From Metopolophium dirhodum (lineage: Eukaryota > Arthropoda > Insecta > Hemiptera > Aphididae), in NCBI RefSeq assembly GCF_019925205.1, contig NC_083565.1, positions 38,220,241 through 38,284,240 on the forward strand: a stretch of DNA of 64,000 nucleotides. The letters run 5' to 3'. The position numbers and the translations under genes were made by a program. The notes under the pieces were generated by a model that was given only the letters and a program-made list of their open reading frames with translations, had not been told where the DNA came from and did not search any database. How positions within the stretch are numbered: position 1 is the stretch's first letter; the number at the start of each line of letters is the position of its first letter. Shown one piece after another: positions 36,601-47,119 of the stretch.

Positions 36601-39600
36601 AATGAAATTTGCCGGGTCAGACTGTAGAGCATCAGTGTATAACGAAATCAAGTATCGTCTGGCTTGCTCAGTCTGGGGCGGAAAAGCTGTTGGTTGTTTG
36701 GAGATTGGTGTCCGTGTATAAAGATAATAAATATCGTCCGGTTGACCACCAGTTATTCACACTCAGCGGGGAGTAGAGTGTCTGAACAGTGGCTAGCGGC
36801 TTGTATTTATGTGGTTCGCAGCCGTTGGATCATGATTAATTGATAGTTGTTATTTCTTCGTGTTTGGTTTTCTATTTATTGATTGGAAATGTTTGATGAT
36901 TGTAATCATATAGTTTGAAGGGTGCTGATTCAGAATAAGTTAACGCCAAGGTTTTATTTCCATGGATTCGTTGAGAAAACTCACAACCGACGGGCGGCGC
37001 GCGCTCAGAAACACGGGCGGCGCACGGGCGCTATCTAGACTGCATTCCGGCAGTCGAAAGTGGTCGGACGGTCAGACGTTAACGGGTCTCTGACGTGTGA
37101 GCACGCGCCGGCAGCGTGTTATTTTTTGACCGGTTGGTGCAATGCACTACGAGAGTGCGCCACATAAATGGGCACTCCGTTTTGTCTCGTTACAAGAGTT
37201 GGTATTTTTAATGGGCAACAAAGTGCACGGGATCAGCTAGTAAAAATAAAAACCGATATTCAAAACAAAAAACCAAACAGAAAAAATGAATACCGATAAC
37301 CGAACATGAGATCGAAGTAGGAAAAAATATTTTCTGTTTCGAACCCTGCTTTTTGTATGGATTATTGTTGGATTGGATCTAATTATTCTAGTATTTGTTC
37401 TAGCAATGTATTTAAGATATATTTCAGTCATTTTGATATAAGTTATCACCAGTTACGTTTAGACGATACAAATTTGACTATTATGGAAGGCTCCCATAGC
37501 TGATCTGAATCCACTGTTCTTATACTATTTATTGGTTTAAGCGTAGAATAGGAAGCTGGACAGAAATAATTTATAGTTTGATTATGATGGGGGAGAATCG
37601 AGGGTTATACTTCATTTCATCAGGCGAAAACAATACTTAAAATATAACTATAAGACTTTGATGTCGTAATTCCGTAGTATGTGAGTATGTGTACTTAGTT
37701 GATTATATTGTAATATAAAAACAATTACAAAGATTATATTTTTATAGTTGGAGATTTTGTTCGCAAGGAAGACAGAGAAAGCTTTCAAGATAAAATAAAT
37801 CAAATAAGTAAGCTTACAGTACAGTACAATTTAAATATATTTATATATGTAATTTTTAATTTATCGTATTATACTGTGATCACTGCTTATTATAGATGAT
37901 TAAATGACAAACGTATTACAATAGGTGCCTAATAAAAATACAAATACACATTAATCATATAATCAAATATGCATTTGTTGGAGTTGGATCGGTGTAGAAG
38001 AAATGTAGACACGTATATTTAACGACGACACGTTTATTAGCACAATTTCAATATAGTCAATATCACAGATATGTATTCATACGCGTTAACGATAACGACC
38101 GCGACACATTATTGATGATTTATACATAATATATAGCGATTTCTTAGATTATTACAATAGAAGTTGATATTTACCGGCTTTCATATAATCATATTATTAT
38201 AATTCTGCATCAGGGAAGATGGAACAATACAATGCATTGTATTTTTATTGTAGAATTTCTTAGTAATATAACGGTAATATCATAGAAGGAGAAAGAATGT
38301 AGGTAGCAGGAGTGTTGTGCTTAAGCTAAATTTATCTAGATAGGTTATCTAGATAAAAACTTCATATTACCATTATCTTGACTATTTTTACAGCTCAACT
38401 ATATGCGTCTCTACCTATACTATCTAATGAATGTTAGTGTGCCGTTTGCTTCCACGTAGTTTGATTAGTACGATATACAGCTGATATTCAATGCATCTCT
38501 CCATAATATTATTAAAATATTACACACCATCATAATAATAATATTACAAGCACAAATGCCAATGCCGCAATATATGATAATAATATCTTATATTATACGT
38601 TATATTAGATAAGAAACTGAAAAAAAGAGAACTTGATGATTGTAAGTTGTTTTTGCCTGTGATATATAATAATTATATTTAAATGTGTAATGCCTTTATA
38701 ATTCCTGAATATTCATTACTGCGTATAATCATGTATCTATGCAAATATAAAATGTAGCATTTATAGAGTGACAATAAACACTTACTTGACCCTAATTCAA
38801 ATCATTGCAGTTCCACTGTGCACATTTACTCGTAATTACTCGCCTATTAGTAATGAAGGTAGGTAATTTTTAAGCTGGTTACAATACAATAAAGTATAAA
38901 TCTCACACGTTAAAAAATATTTTTCTGTTATATTAAAGATTATAATATACGCTCTAAAAACTAAAATTCAGTGCTATAATTTTATTCAACTAGTAATAAA
39001 ACAAAAATGCATACCAATTTTATTAAGCTGTTATTTAATTATTTTTTCAAAGTGCATTTTAGATCAGAATCAGAGTTTTGTATAACATACAGCACTAGAT
39101 CAACTCTTGGTAAGTACTAGTTTAAAATATTTTAGTACAGCAACAAATTCACAGATCATATTATGAATTTACCGTGTAGTTTCATGTTAGGTGGAACAGG
39201 CGTATGTTAAAATTTAAACAATAGTCATACAAACTAGGTAAGTAATATATTAATAATATAAACGACTACAAATATTAACCAACTAGTTGATAAATGTTTA
39301 GCTTATGTTAAATTGTATAACTATACGTATATATTGTTATTATTTATGTTCTGGTGGAATATTTATAAAACTAGATTTAATGAAAACCGTACCACAGAAT
39401 AACAAAAGGCTCACTTTTTTAGAATTACATGGGTTCTTATGGGGGATAGATTTGCAACACATGTCGGGATATCAGTGTAGCCTGTATAGCGATAATAACT
39501 AATCGTACAACCACAGAATATTCTATGGTACCATATAACAACTTTTTGATTCAATAAATATTGTACATAGTTTTATTGTACACGTGTTATCAACATGTTA

Positions 39601-40498
39601 TCTCTTTATCTATAATGGTAACATCAAAAATGTGTAGACTAAGTTTCAGCAGCAAAAGAGAATTTTTAATTATTTGAGAATCCTAGCTACACTGATATCC
39701 CAAACATTTTTCACTAATTTTCGAGTTCTCTATAAGTGAGCATTCTGGTCATTCTGTGACCGTACAGTGTTTGATTCGCAGTTTTTATGATTAGATCATT
39801 AATTTAAATTTTGTAATTTTGTTGTGATTTACAACACCTTATAAGGTACAATATTCATTATATTGTTATATAAAATACATGTAAATCTCAAACTAATAGT
39901 TATGGGTATTGTGTGGAAGAAACACAATTGTAAAGAATACACAAATTAATAAAATAAACAAAATATAAAATAATTCTAAAATTTAAAAAAAATAATAATG
40001 AAACTATTATTAAGGGAGTTAATTGTTTGATAATTTCATATTTTTTACTAATAAAACATTTTAAAACAATGAAAAATTTTCTAATCTCAAGTAAGTACTC
40101 ATTACATTTAATAGAATATTTTGTTTGGTCAGTAAAAAAGTAATAATCATGAACCTGGTTATAATACATTCAACTCATGCATGTGGGGGTCTAAATTGTT
40201 TAACATGTAGAAAGTATACAATCAGTGGTTTGCACCTTAAGAATTTTAAATTATATCAATCAATGAGAGGCAGGAGAGTCTATGCCTGACCCCCTCCCAT
40301 CCGTGGGTATCACACTATCATACGTAATATAATCCCTTTTAAATATATACACAAATTAACTATTAATTATTAATATGATATAATTTTTTAATTCATAATT
40401 AAATAACTTAACTAAATCAAACTGTTAATTTATATTTATTTTTAGATAAACACACAATTCCATCTGAATATTATATTAATTTAACTATATTTAAATGA
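27581..40498 (+). CDS. Gene B: microexon secreted protein, bicycle-like effector candidate
   Basis: Predicted exons: 27581-27674, 30556-30582, 31786-31824, 32543-32587, 33358-33411, 34697-34747, 37748-37807, 38609-38641, 38811-38858, 39053-39109 and 40446-40498 (561 nt, 186 codons plus TGA). Every internal exon begins with two and ends with one base of a codon, and no exon or junction codon is a stop. A spare 27-nt exon at 31114-31140 could be added or used alternatively without changing frame. The product has an N-terminal signal peptide, no transmembrane segment, an acidic/Asn-rich middle, PLCTFTRNYSP in exon 9 and FCITYS in exon 10, giving two Cys-Tyr pairs. This fits secreted salivary effectors of the aphid bicycle type; that assignment rests on architecture and needs expression or structure-based evidence. 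Intron 1 carries a Jockey insertion; introns 4 to 6 and 10 carry MITEs and Helitrons. Expected role, by analogy only: secretion from salivary glands into the plant. Confidence 0.65.
27842..29552 (-). mobile_element. Jockey-clade non-LTR retrotransposon, 5'-truncated
   Basis: Flanked by an 11-bp duplication TTATGAAATAT (27831-27841 and 29553-29563). Minus-strand pieces in order: KIPGFDLITAEVASRLPKK and YRPISLLPLLSKIFEKLI; NQFGFHTNHNTIHQVHRLVD; AAFLDMAQAFYKVWH (motif A); GVPQGAIVAPLLFNLYI (motif B); GDFADDKTLL (FADD catalytic motif); and the thumb/connection ending LLIKPVWSYGIQLWG. Several frameshifts separate them, so it is dead. It begins downstream of the endonuclease (5' truncation). It accounts for the extra length of gene B intron 1. 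Confidence 0.8.
29828..30296 (+). repeat. Dispersed repeat, copy 2
   Basis: Same family as 26684-27219, starting 'aagtggatgtcgctctgctg', with the interior 'agcggttttttgtaatttgtcagtgg' region preserved and the tail ending at 'cctcgct', where a short TTAGG run follows. It lies in gene B intron 1. Confidence 0.7.
30556..30582 (+). CDS. Gene B exon 2, 27-nt microexon
   Basis: Reads FFKAVKCN between 'atttag' and gtaagt; the same length and phase as gene A exon 2 (FELVVKCY). Confidence 0.6.
30913..31003 (+). pseudogene. Decayed second signal-peptide exon
   Basis: About 91 bases homologous to exon 1 of both genes, including 'gtcaaacatattatta' and 'attggaaatacagatgcatt', ending in an intact donor A|gtgagt. 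The start codon is replaced by TAG and an upstream ATG (30904) runs into that stop. It is followed by its own 27-nt exon copy, so a 5' block (signal exon, intron, exon 2) was duplicated inside gene B. Confidence 0.65.
31114..31140 (+). CDS. Spare copy of the 27-nt exon in gene B
   Basis: Reads FYKAVKFY with intact 'tttttttag' acceptor and gtaagt donor, in the right phase. It could be a ninth-plus exon spliced after 30556-30582, a mutually exclusive alternative, or unused. The Cys of the first copy is Phe here. Confidence 0.45.
31786..32587 (+). CDS. Gene B exons 3 and 4 with intron
   Basis: Exon 3 (31786-31824) reads QMFENGLIVGTR; exon 4 (32543-32587, 45 nt) reads PPPNDDFSNQLKKF. Exon 3 matches gene A in length; exon 4 is 6 nt longer than in A, a whole-codon difference. 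Both have standard splice sites. Confidence 0.65.
32856..33105. mobile_element. hAT-type MITE in gene B intron 4
   Basis: Inverted ends CAGGGGATGGGCAACT and (reverse of right end) CAGGGAGGGCAACTGG, flanked by an 8-bp near-duplication CTATAAGT/CTATAAGC. CAG-start TIRs with an 8-bp duplication are typical of hAT elements. 250 bp, non-coding. Confidence 0.75.
33358..33411 (+). CDS. Gene B exon 5
   Basis: Reads DYNEIKTDNSFKIIKYR, 54 nt, acceptor 'tttatag', donor gtaaga. Homologous to gene A exon 5, which ends 15 nt earlier because its matching donor is mutated. Confidence 0.65.
33536..34285 (-). mobile_element. Non-autonomous Helitron, 5'-truncated
   Basis: The left edge A|CTAG followed by 'ctgatctcgtgtacttcgtt' is the minus-strand 3' terminus (CTAG) also found at 56031. 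Interior blocks ('aaccaatagcaacca', 'agatggcg', 'cagatttcctac') match that copy. Similarity fades near 34285 before the expected 5' TC end. Confidence 0.65.
34697..34747 (+). CDS. Gene B exon 6
   Basis: Reads EYFNNNENLNVVINEF, 51 nt, matching gene A exon 6 in length and in the terminal EF plus T. Acceptor 'tttttaaag', donor gtaagt. Confidence 0.65.
34840..35335. mobile_element. hAT-like MITE with nested CGG-rich element
   Basis: Near-perfect inverted ends around GACTTATAGAAATAGACGG (34844 onward and reversed up to 35331), flanked by an exact 8-bp duplication ATTACAAT (34832-34839 and 35336-35343). Gene A has the corresponding unoccupied sequence around 'gttacaatgg' near 11070. The 8-bp duplication suggests the hAT superfamily. 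No coding capacity; a second element is nested at 34957-35297. Confidence 0.8.
34957..35297. mobile_element. Tc1/mariner-like MITE with (CGG)n inverted ends
   Basis: Starts CAGT and, reversed, ends CAGT, flanked by TA on both sides. Inside both ends lies the inverted block CAGATAAATT.AGACGGCGG extended to about four CGG triplets then CGC. TA target and CAGT termini are typical of Tc1/mariner. It is 341 bp and non-coding. Confidence 0.75.
35839..37240 (+). mobile_element. Non-autonomous Helitron with unidentified GC-rich cargo
   Basis: Starts TC after A (35838) and ends CTAG (37237-37240) before T, with 'gggcaacaaagtgcacgggatcag' leading to the CTAG. The 5' part has 'acggctggaccgatgtgg', a typical Helitron 5' motif. 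The middle (about 36400-37160) is GC-rich and unlike other Helitrons here, so it may be captured sequence; I do not recognise it. It lies in gene B intron 6. Confidence 0.75.
37748..37807 (+). CDS. Gene B exon 7
   Basis: Reads GDFVRKEDRESFQDKINQI; 60 nt as in gene A. Donor A|gtaagc. Confidence 0.65.
38609..39109 (+). CDS. Gene B exons 8 to 10 with introns
   Basis: Exon 8 (38609-38641) reads KKLKKRELDD; exon 9 (38811-38858) reads PLCTFTRNYSPISNE; exon 10 (39053-39109) reads HFRSESEFCITYSTRSTL. The spacing C-x5-Y in exon 9 and C-x2-Y in exon 10 gives the Cys/Tyr pairs that suggest a CYC-type domain. Introns are short (169 and 194 nt) and contain conserved blocks shared with gene A. Confidence 0.65.
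39393..39758. mobile_element. TIR element with 7-bp duplication in gene B intron 10
   Basis: Inverted ends CACAGAAT.AC.A.AA.GCTCACTT, with 'gggatatcagtgtag' further in on the left arm and inverted on the right. Flanked by ACCGTAC at 39386-39392 and 39759-39765. 366 bp, non-coding. The superfamily is unclear. Confidence 0.7.
40446..40498 (+). CDS. Gene B exon 11, terminal
   Basis: Reads KHTIPSEYYINLTIFK then TGA at 40496-40498, in frame with exon 10. At the positions where gene A would encode Cys (EFC, LTC) gene B has Tyr and Lys, so the C-terminal Cys are lost. AATAAA-like sequence follows within 15 bases. Confidence 0.65.
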
Positions 40499-40540
40499 TA
40501 CACTGATAAATAAATAATATTATTATATAACTTAACTATA

Positions 40541-40974
40541 CAGAGGGTACCGCGAGGTCTTACCCATTACGATATCTCCTGGGATAATATATATATCATA
40601 AATCAGACAAGGATTAAGCATATTTTATTTTTTAATTTAATTTTATTTTTAAAAATTATTTTTTTATTATTGAAACAATTAAAGATAGCCATTTTATAGG
40701 GTTTATTTTTGTGAAAATGTTGACTTTTTATTTTTATTAATCTCATAATTTTTAATAGTTTTTTTTAGTTTATAGGTAAAACGGCAAAAAAAACCGGTTA
40801 GGGTTAGGGTATAGGGTTTATTTTTGTGAAAATGTTGACTTTTTATTTTTATTAATCTCATAATTTTTAATAGTTTTTTTTAGTTTATAGGTAAAACGGC
40901 AAAAAAAACCGGTTTTTTCCGGGTGACAAGTCCCCCCCCCACTGCTAATAGGTATGTCCTCACGGAACCCCCTG
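40541..40974. mobile_element. TIR element in gene B 3' flank (Tc1/mariner-like)
   Basis: Inverted ends CAGAGGGTACCGCGAGG and, reversed, CAGGGGGTTCCGTGAGG, with TA at both outer edges; gene A lacks the insert at the matching position (22365). The interior holds a 115-bp tandem duplication (40695-40809 repeated from 40810) and 'ggttagggttaggg'. Confidence 0.7.
40695..40915. repeat. Near-perfect 115-bp tandem duplication
   Basis: The segment starting 'tatagggtttatttttgtga' at 40695 recurs at 40810 with no visible differences through 'aaaaaaaaccggtt'. It lies inside the TIR element. Near identity indicates a very recent duplication or an assembly artefact. Confidence 0.8.
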
Positions 40975-42190
40975 TATAATAATTATCTAAATGCACTTAT
41001 AATAAAAGTAAATATAATATAATAGATTAAATGGTTTTTTTTTTTGTTGAAAAAAAAGTACTTAAATAAGTGAGACGTTGTCATTGATCTAAATAATATC
41101 GTTTTAAAGTTGAGGTTACAAGGTTAGAGTGACATAGGTGTTGTTTTTGATACAAAATTAATTTTCTATTTGCATATAAAAGCAAAATGTTCTAAGTTAT
41201 TAAATAACTAAAATATCTTTGTTTTGTTTGACTCGTTTGTGCTTAGTTAATTGGCTGGCTCGTCACACAGTGGCTTCTCGTTAGTGATGATGTAATATAT
41301 AAATATTATAAATTAGAATATTACCTAACAAACAATAAGACGTATATTCTCAGTATGAGTGTATTTGGGTGTTATAAATTAAACGCAATTAAATTATTGC
41401 TATAAAGAAATCGATATTCCATTTTGTGTGTGCTTGGTTGGGTCCTTGAAGGGTTTAGATTGACGATTGTACCCGGTAGGCCGGGGAGGTGCTCAAACAG
41501 GGATTTTTAGATTTTTAATGGAAACTTTTCTTTATAAACGGTTGCTATTGGTTACAGGAAAAATAATTATTAGAAATTAGTATTTGTTTATAATTGGTTG
41601 CCATTGGTTATTCGGCGCTTACCACGGTGGCTGAGTTGCACTAACAGCAGATGGATTGCCTACTTGATATGCTGTCGCACATTGTCCATGACCCAACGTA
41701 GTCAGATCACCTACAAGGATAGAATGCGAGTTGTACTTACTGCAGAGAGTTACACCCAAAAGGAGATGAACAATCTCAATTCCTTAAAGAGTTGTAGTTT
41801 TACGGGCAACAAAGTGCGCGGGATCAGCTAGTGTATATATTATATCACTTGAAACAATATAGAATAACCATGATACAATTAACGACAAGTGTTCACAACG
41901 ATCGCTTGGCCATCCCAGCCCGTCAAACAGTATCAATATTGTTTTAAATTATAATCTTAGAGCTCATATTTATTGTCGAGGTAATAAAGTTAGAGTGACA
42001 TAGGTATTGTTTTTGATGCAAAATTAATTTTCTATTTGCATGTAAAATAAAGATGTTGTAAGGCACTAACCTAATCGTTTGTGCTTAGCATATTAACTAG
42101 CTGCGCTTATATTGAGTATATATTTTGCAACTGTGTCCCAGTGGCTTCTAGCGGGTCTCGTAAGTAGTGAGGCTGATATTTAGTAAATTT
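40975..42190 (+). repeat. Gene B 3' flank and a second partial copy
   Basis: 41080-41300 and 41960-42160 share 'gttagagtgacataggt', then 'gttttgatgcaaaattaatt' (one base different) and 'cagtggcttct'. This segment also matches gene A flank near 22530-22620. So the gene end occurs at least 2.5 times in the window, implying a further tandem copy lost by deletion. Between them lies a Helitron fragment ending at 41831. Confidence 0.5.
41450..41831 (+). mobile_element. Helitron 3' part
   Basis: Ends 'gggcaacaaagtgcgcgg' plus 'gatcagCTAG' (CTAG 41828-41831) before T, the same terminus as 37240. Contains 'gtgctcaaacagggattt', which also occurs at about 35999 and 55749. An open frame at 41598-41831 inside it shows no domain. 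The 5' end is missing or unclear. Confidence 0.6.
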
Positions 42191-45100
42191 CAAAAGACTA
42201 TATTTCAATATAGTATCATTATACATTTTCCTAAAGTATCGATTGGACCTCAATTTTTAACAATAAATAAACATGTCAATTGTTATTATTATTCAGGGTT
42301 GTATCTTTGCTTTTTAACACCGGGGTAAAATTAAAATAATACGCCCATCTCTGGGAGATTACCAGAATTAGTATTTTTTTTACGAAAAATTGAGCACACT
42401 CGCACAGTATTGTGAGGACCAACATTTACAAAACCTTTTGCAATATACTGGACCAATAATTTATTTACCACAAATAATTTAAACAATTTTAACTTAAAAA
42501 TGAAACATTTTAAATTTTAAACTAATCAAGTAATAGTTTTAGAAGCACTTCTTAATGGTGTATTTAAAGCTAAAATCTGTGGTCAATATTTCTGATTTTC
42601 AGGTTTAGAATAAAAATTGATTGCTAATAATAACGTGTATGAATTATTTATTAACAAATCTAAATTATGTATCCATTGCTCACTTTTAATATAAATAACT
42701 TTATGTAAAAGAACAATATTTAATTTACAACATAACATTGTACCTAGACACGGAAAAAATATAATGAAACAAAAATGGTGATTATGTACTGAAAATTGTA
42801 ATATAATGATTATAATATGATAAAGAAATTAACTGTATCATAGATTATAACTTATGGATTAAATGTATATACTAAAATACCTACAGTGAATTACAATTTA
42901 TAGTGCCATTTTAAGATCAAGTTTAAATAACTATCTACATAATATACTATATGCAAGAAAACAATGTCATTTACCATAACCTATTATGTCACTAATCGGA
43001 GAGTACCTATATTAATCTATAATGGATTAAGGCGTGTACAGTCCCGCTGACAGTTGCGGACGGGTATTTCCACGGCACTGCGTACCTATTTCATATCTGT
43101 CCTTTTTAATTTTTAAATCAATGTTATTAGTTATTACTTATCTCGATTGAAAATACAATTATTTTATTTTATTCGCATACCCAATATTACACATTTCCTG
43201 TAAAATATTATTTTGTACCTAGTTTTGACTTTTGTTTTAAAGTTCATTTTCAATTTACAAATTTAAAACCTTAAAATTACCCCCACGAAAAATTATTCGC
43301 CCAGGGATAAATCCCTCCCCCCCCCCTAGATCCAACCCTTTTATTTTATAATATAATAATAACAATTCGAGAAACAATAATGTTATTGGTTTTTCGTGTT
43401 ATCTATGCTCATTGAGAATGCTTTCTTTTTGGATTTTCATCAGCATATATTTTTATATTATGTGAACTTCGATATAATTATAAATGTATGCTAGAAATTG
43501 CGAATTGTCGTTCAACGTGTTCCACCACTGTAATAAATGAATATATTTTAATACCATTCTATAATCTAATACTCAGAAAATTTTTTATTCATATTTTAAC
43601 TTCCCACCGATATTTTAATAAAATGTATTTATAAATTACAACAAAATACTAAAAGTTGTTATTTTTTGTTTTAATATAAAATTTTACTCTAATTCAGATT
43701 TAAATATTTATTAGTAAATAATTAGTAACATTTTATAAATTTTTAATTACAAAACAGTTGAGAATATGTCAACATTTTAACTTAAAATTATTATAAAAAA
43801 AATAATTGTACATAATAATATGTATAATAATTTACGAGGAACATTGTATTACATTATTATAATTTTTGACCCAACAAAATAAATTGTATTGACATTTTCG
43901 TATACTGAGGTGAAATGAAATTTTTATTTTAAGTAATTTAGTCACAAGAATCAAGTTCAACTTTTTACACAGGAATTGAAAAGACTCGACAAAACGTGCA
44001 TATTATGCAATTTTCTCCAAGTCACTAATAGAGAAAAATAAATGAAACAAAAATCAAAATATTGATTTTGTGAAGAATTTAACACATATACAATTTGTAT
44101 TTTTTACATACATATTTTGTAAGCTTTTAAAAACATAGTTAGGTATGTATAATACAAATGAAAAGCTGCTCGTTGGTAACAGCATCAATCGAGAACCACT
44201 GGATCAGATTTTCCTTATTTTTTATTTAAAAGCTTGTAATATTCCAAATGAAATTTTAACTGAAAGGAAAATAGGAAAAGATGTCCGGAAAATTGGATAA
44301 TTTGGTAATGACCGAATGGCGTTTATCCCAGGGATTTTTGAATATACCTACTTATAAATGGTTGCCATTGGTTAAACTATATTATTATAATATAGTAAAT
44401 GAGTATTTTTTTTTTAAATATATTCTATAAATGGTTTCCACGGGTTAGTTACATAATATTATAATACAATTTATCGGATATAATAATTTTAATATTTGGT
44501 CACTATATTTTAACCAGTGTCAGTATAAAATATTGAAAATCGTCATCAAACTATTAAATTTCTAAAAAATAAATTGAAATTTACTATTACAGTAATTAAT
44601 TAAATTATTACTATTGACTTATCAAGTCGTAATCTAACGCTTCATCTCTAAGTCGTGGTATACTATATACGCTTTTTGCGTGGTACCTACGAAATATATA
44701 CCATGCCTACCTAGTACCTACCAGCATTCTACATAACTCATAATTATTATTGTTTCGCGTTAATGCACACGCATATAACATCATTACGTTATACCTACAT
44801 AGAGCTGTGTTTTCGTATTTTATGATGATGATAATAATAATAATAATAATATAATAACGTCACGGGTATATTGAACATAATATTTACAAGTAATCGAATA
44901 GCATTGACTGCCAATAATGCGGTCATTTTGCGACTGTGCCGAACACACACACACACACGCCTCGAGTAACTTGCCCGGAAAATATATCGCCGGAGAAAAA
45001 TGTACATTAAAAAATATGTTTTATATGTGTATAATATCACAATGTCGTTTAATTAATTCGTCGACCGTGCACGGTACATAATGATATTATTGTTTTAAAA

Positions 45101-45826
45101 TATGCTTACAAAATCTACAGATAATGTACACAGTGTATACGCCATAATATGTGGCTGAAGGGCGACCGCGAAAAACAAAGCGTTTTTGTTCGTGGATAAT
45201 AAAAAAAGAGAGACGGAGACATAATGGGAGATAGAGAGAGAGAGAGATATGAAATAATCATACATATTATTATAATAATATATGATTACGTATATATATA
45301 TATATATACATACGCTTAGTTTTCAGGCGAGTGGTATTTTATGAATATTTTAAATATTTGTTTGCGTGCCCCGCGTTTATATGCGCAAAAAAAGGTGTTG
45401 TATCTTTTGTTCGGTTTAGCGCGAATAAAGGGACACGTTTTCATATTTATTATCGTTATTTTACACCGTTTTCAAATGACTTGGTCAGCGAAGGAGAAAA
45501 ATAATAAATACAAAAAAAAAAATAATAACAATACGTCAACGGATGATAGGTACCTAGTTTAGTACCTATACATAATATCGATATTAAAAGAAAATAACAC
45601 TTCACTAGTCATGATGGTCGTACAATCCCATCGTATTTTAAAACAATTGTGACGTGAATACGTGATAGACAGTTGAAACTGATTACATATTATACGGTGT
45701 GTAATAATTGTTCAAATTATAGAATTTTAAATGATCCGTAAACAAACGCGATCTCGACAGAATCACAAAATAATTGTTGTGAGTTTGTGACATGCGTTTT
45801 TCCACACTGTTATCAATGCAATAGAA
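42191..45826. other. Non-coding stretch with possible TE ends and microsatellites
   Basis: No exons recognised. 42293 ('cagggttgtatct') and 43340 (reversed 'gggttggatct') look like loose inverted ends of an old element. Simple repeats: ATA/GAT triplets at about 44824-44851, CA at 44944-44957, GA at about 45235-45248, TA at about 45290-45308. Confidence 0.4.
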
Positions 45827-46690
45827 CAGTGCTCTTCAGACATTTTTGTCCCGGGCCCCTAAATTAAATTTAAAACTGTCGAGATCTCCTTGATCAAAAT
45901 CATTAATTATTTTTTATTATTTATAGAATATAATCACATGCACTTTATCGACAATGATTATTCCTATGATTGGTTATTTAACAACTAAATAACTGACCAC
46001 ATTTAATTTTGAGTGGAAAGTATTTTTGATTTATTTTTCATAAACGATTGAGGCTTGAAGAAAATAGTAAAACTAATATTTCACGGCTCCCTAGTTATAT
46101 ATCCACAGCCTCCAGTTTGAAAAGCGCTTCCCTAGAAGATATTTCAGGAACTGTTGTTGTACTTGGGTCTGATTCAAACTCGTTAATTTTATCAATAAAT
46201 GCAATTTTATTTTTATTTTGTATAGACTTCTCAAAAGAAGAAATGTCAATTACTAACATTTTATGTAAACATTTAAAATCCAGTATGTCCCTTATTTAAT
46301 AGTAATGATCGATCAATGACAAAAACCACAATATATGAATTGTCAACATACTATGTTGTGAAGAAAAATAGTAGTGAAGAAAAATTCAATGCCAATTGGA
46401 ATAAAATAGATATTTCGAGAAAAGAAAACGATATAGATTCTATGAAACTTTCCAGAGTTAAAAAAAAATCCGACTAAAATTGGAGGTGGAACAAAATAAT
46501 TTTAGATCTTCTTACCTAAATTACCTTTTATAGGAGATAATGAAAATGGTTTTCCCGATTAAGCAAATGTATTTAAAATATACCTTACAATACCCACGAA
46601 CTCTGCATGTTGTGAAAGATGCTTTTCCACGCTTAGGAGATTTTTTTTAATTTCGTTGAGAATTTTTTTCCAGCGATTGAAGCTATATAT
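45827..46690 (+). pseudogene. hAT transposon relic with dimerisation domain
   Basis: The left end CAGTGCTCTTCAGAC followed by a run and GGGCCCC resembles a hAT terminal repeat. At about 46583-46642 the plus strand reads YLTIPTNSACCERCFSTLRR, the signature of the hAT C-terminal dimerisation domain (IP..SA..ER.FS). The preceding frames, including one at 46048-46299, are riddled with stops. The right end and target duplication were not found. Confidence 0.6.
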
Positions 46691-47119
46691 CCCTCTTAGA
46701 ATTTAGGAAGGAGGAGCTTCTTAGGGAAAATAAAAAATTTGACGATATTCAAACGCAAATCGAGTTGATTATGGTTGATGACTTAAATTAGGAGGAGGAG
46801 GAGGAGCGTAGCAGATTTGAAAATGAGTTTTTCAAGATTAGATCTACAATACAATGCAAATGCAAAAAAGGTTTTCAACAGTAGGACGCACAGTTTCACT
46901 CTGAATATCTCTAATTATTTTATGTCAATATAATATTTAAATGTCCCGGTGAATTAATAGGGCATAACTACTTCAAAGTCATTTAGCAGCATTTAATATA
47001 ATAAATAGACAAACATGTTTAAAAATTGATTGGAACAAAAGTTATTTTATTTTCCAGCTATTTTTTTTAAATATCGTGACTTGTATGATAGGTGCCAATA
47101 CACGTCAATACAATTTATT

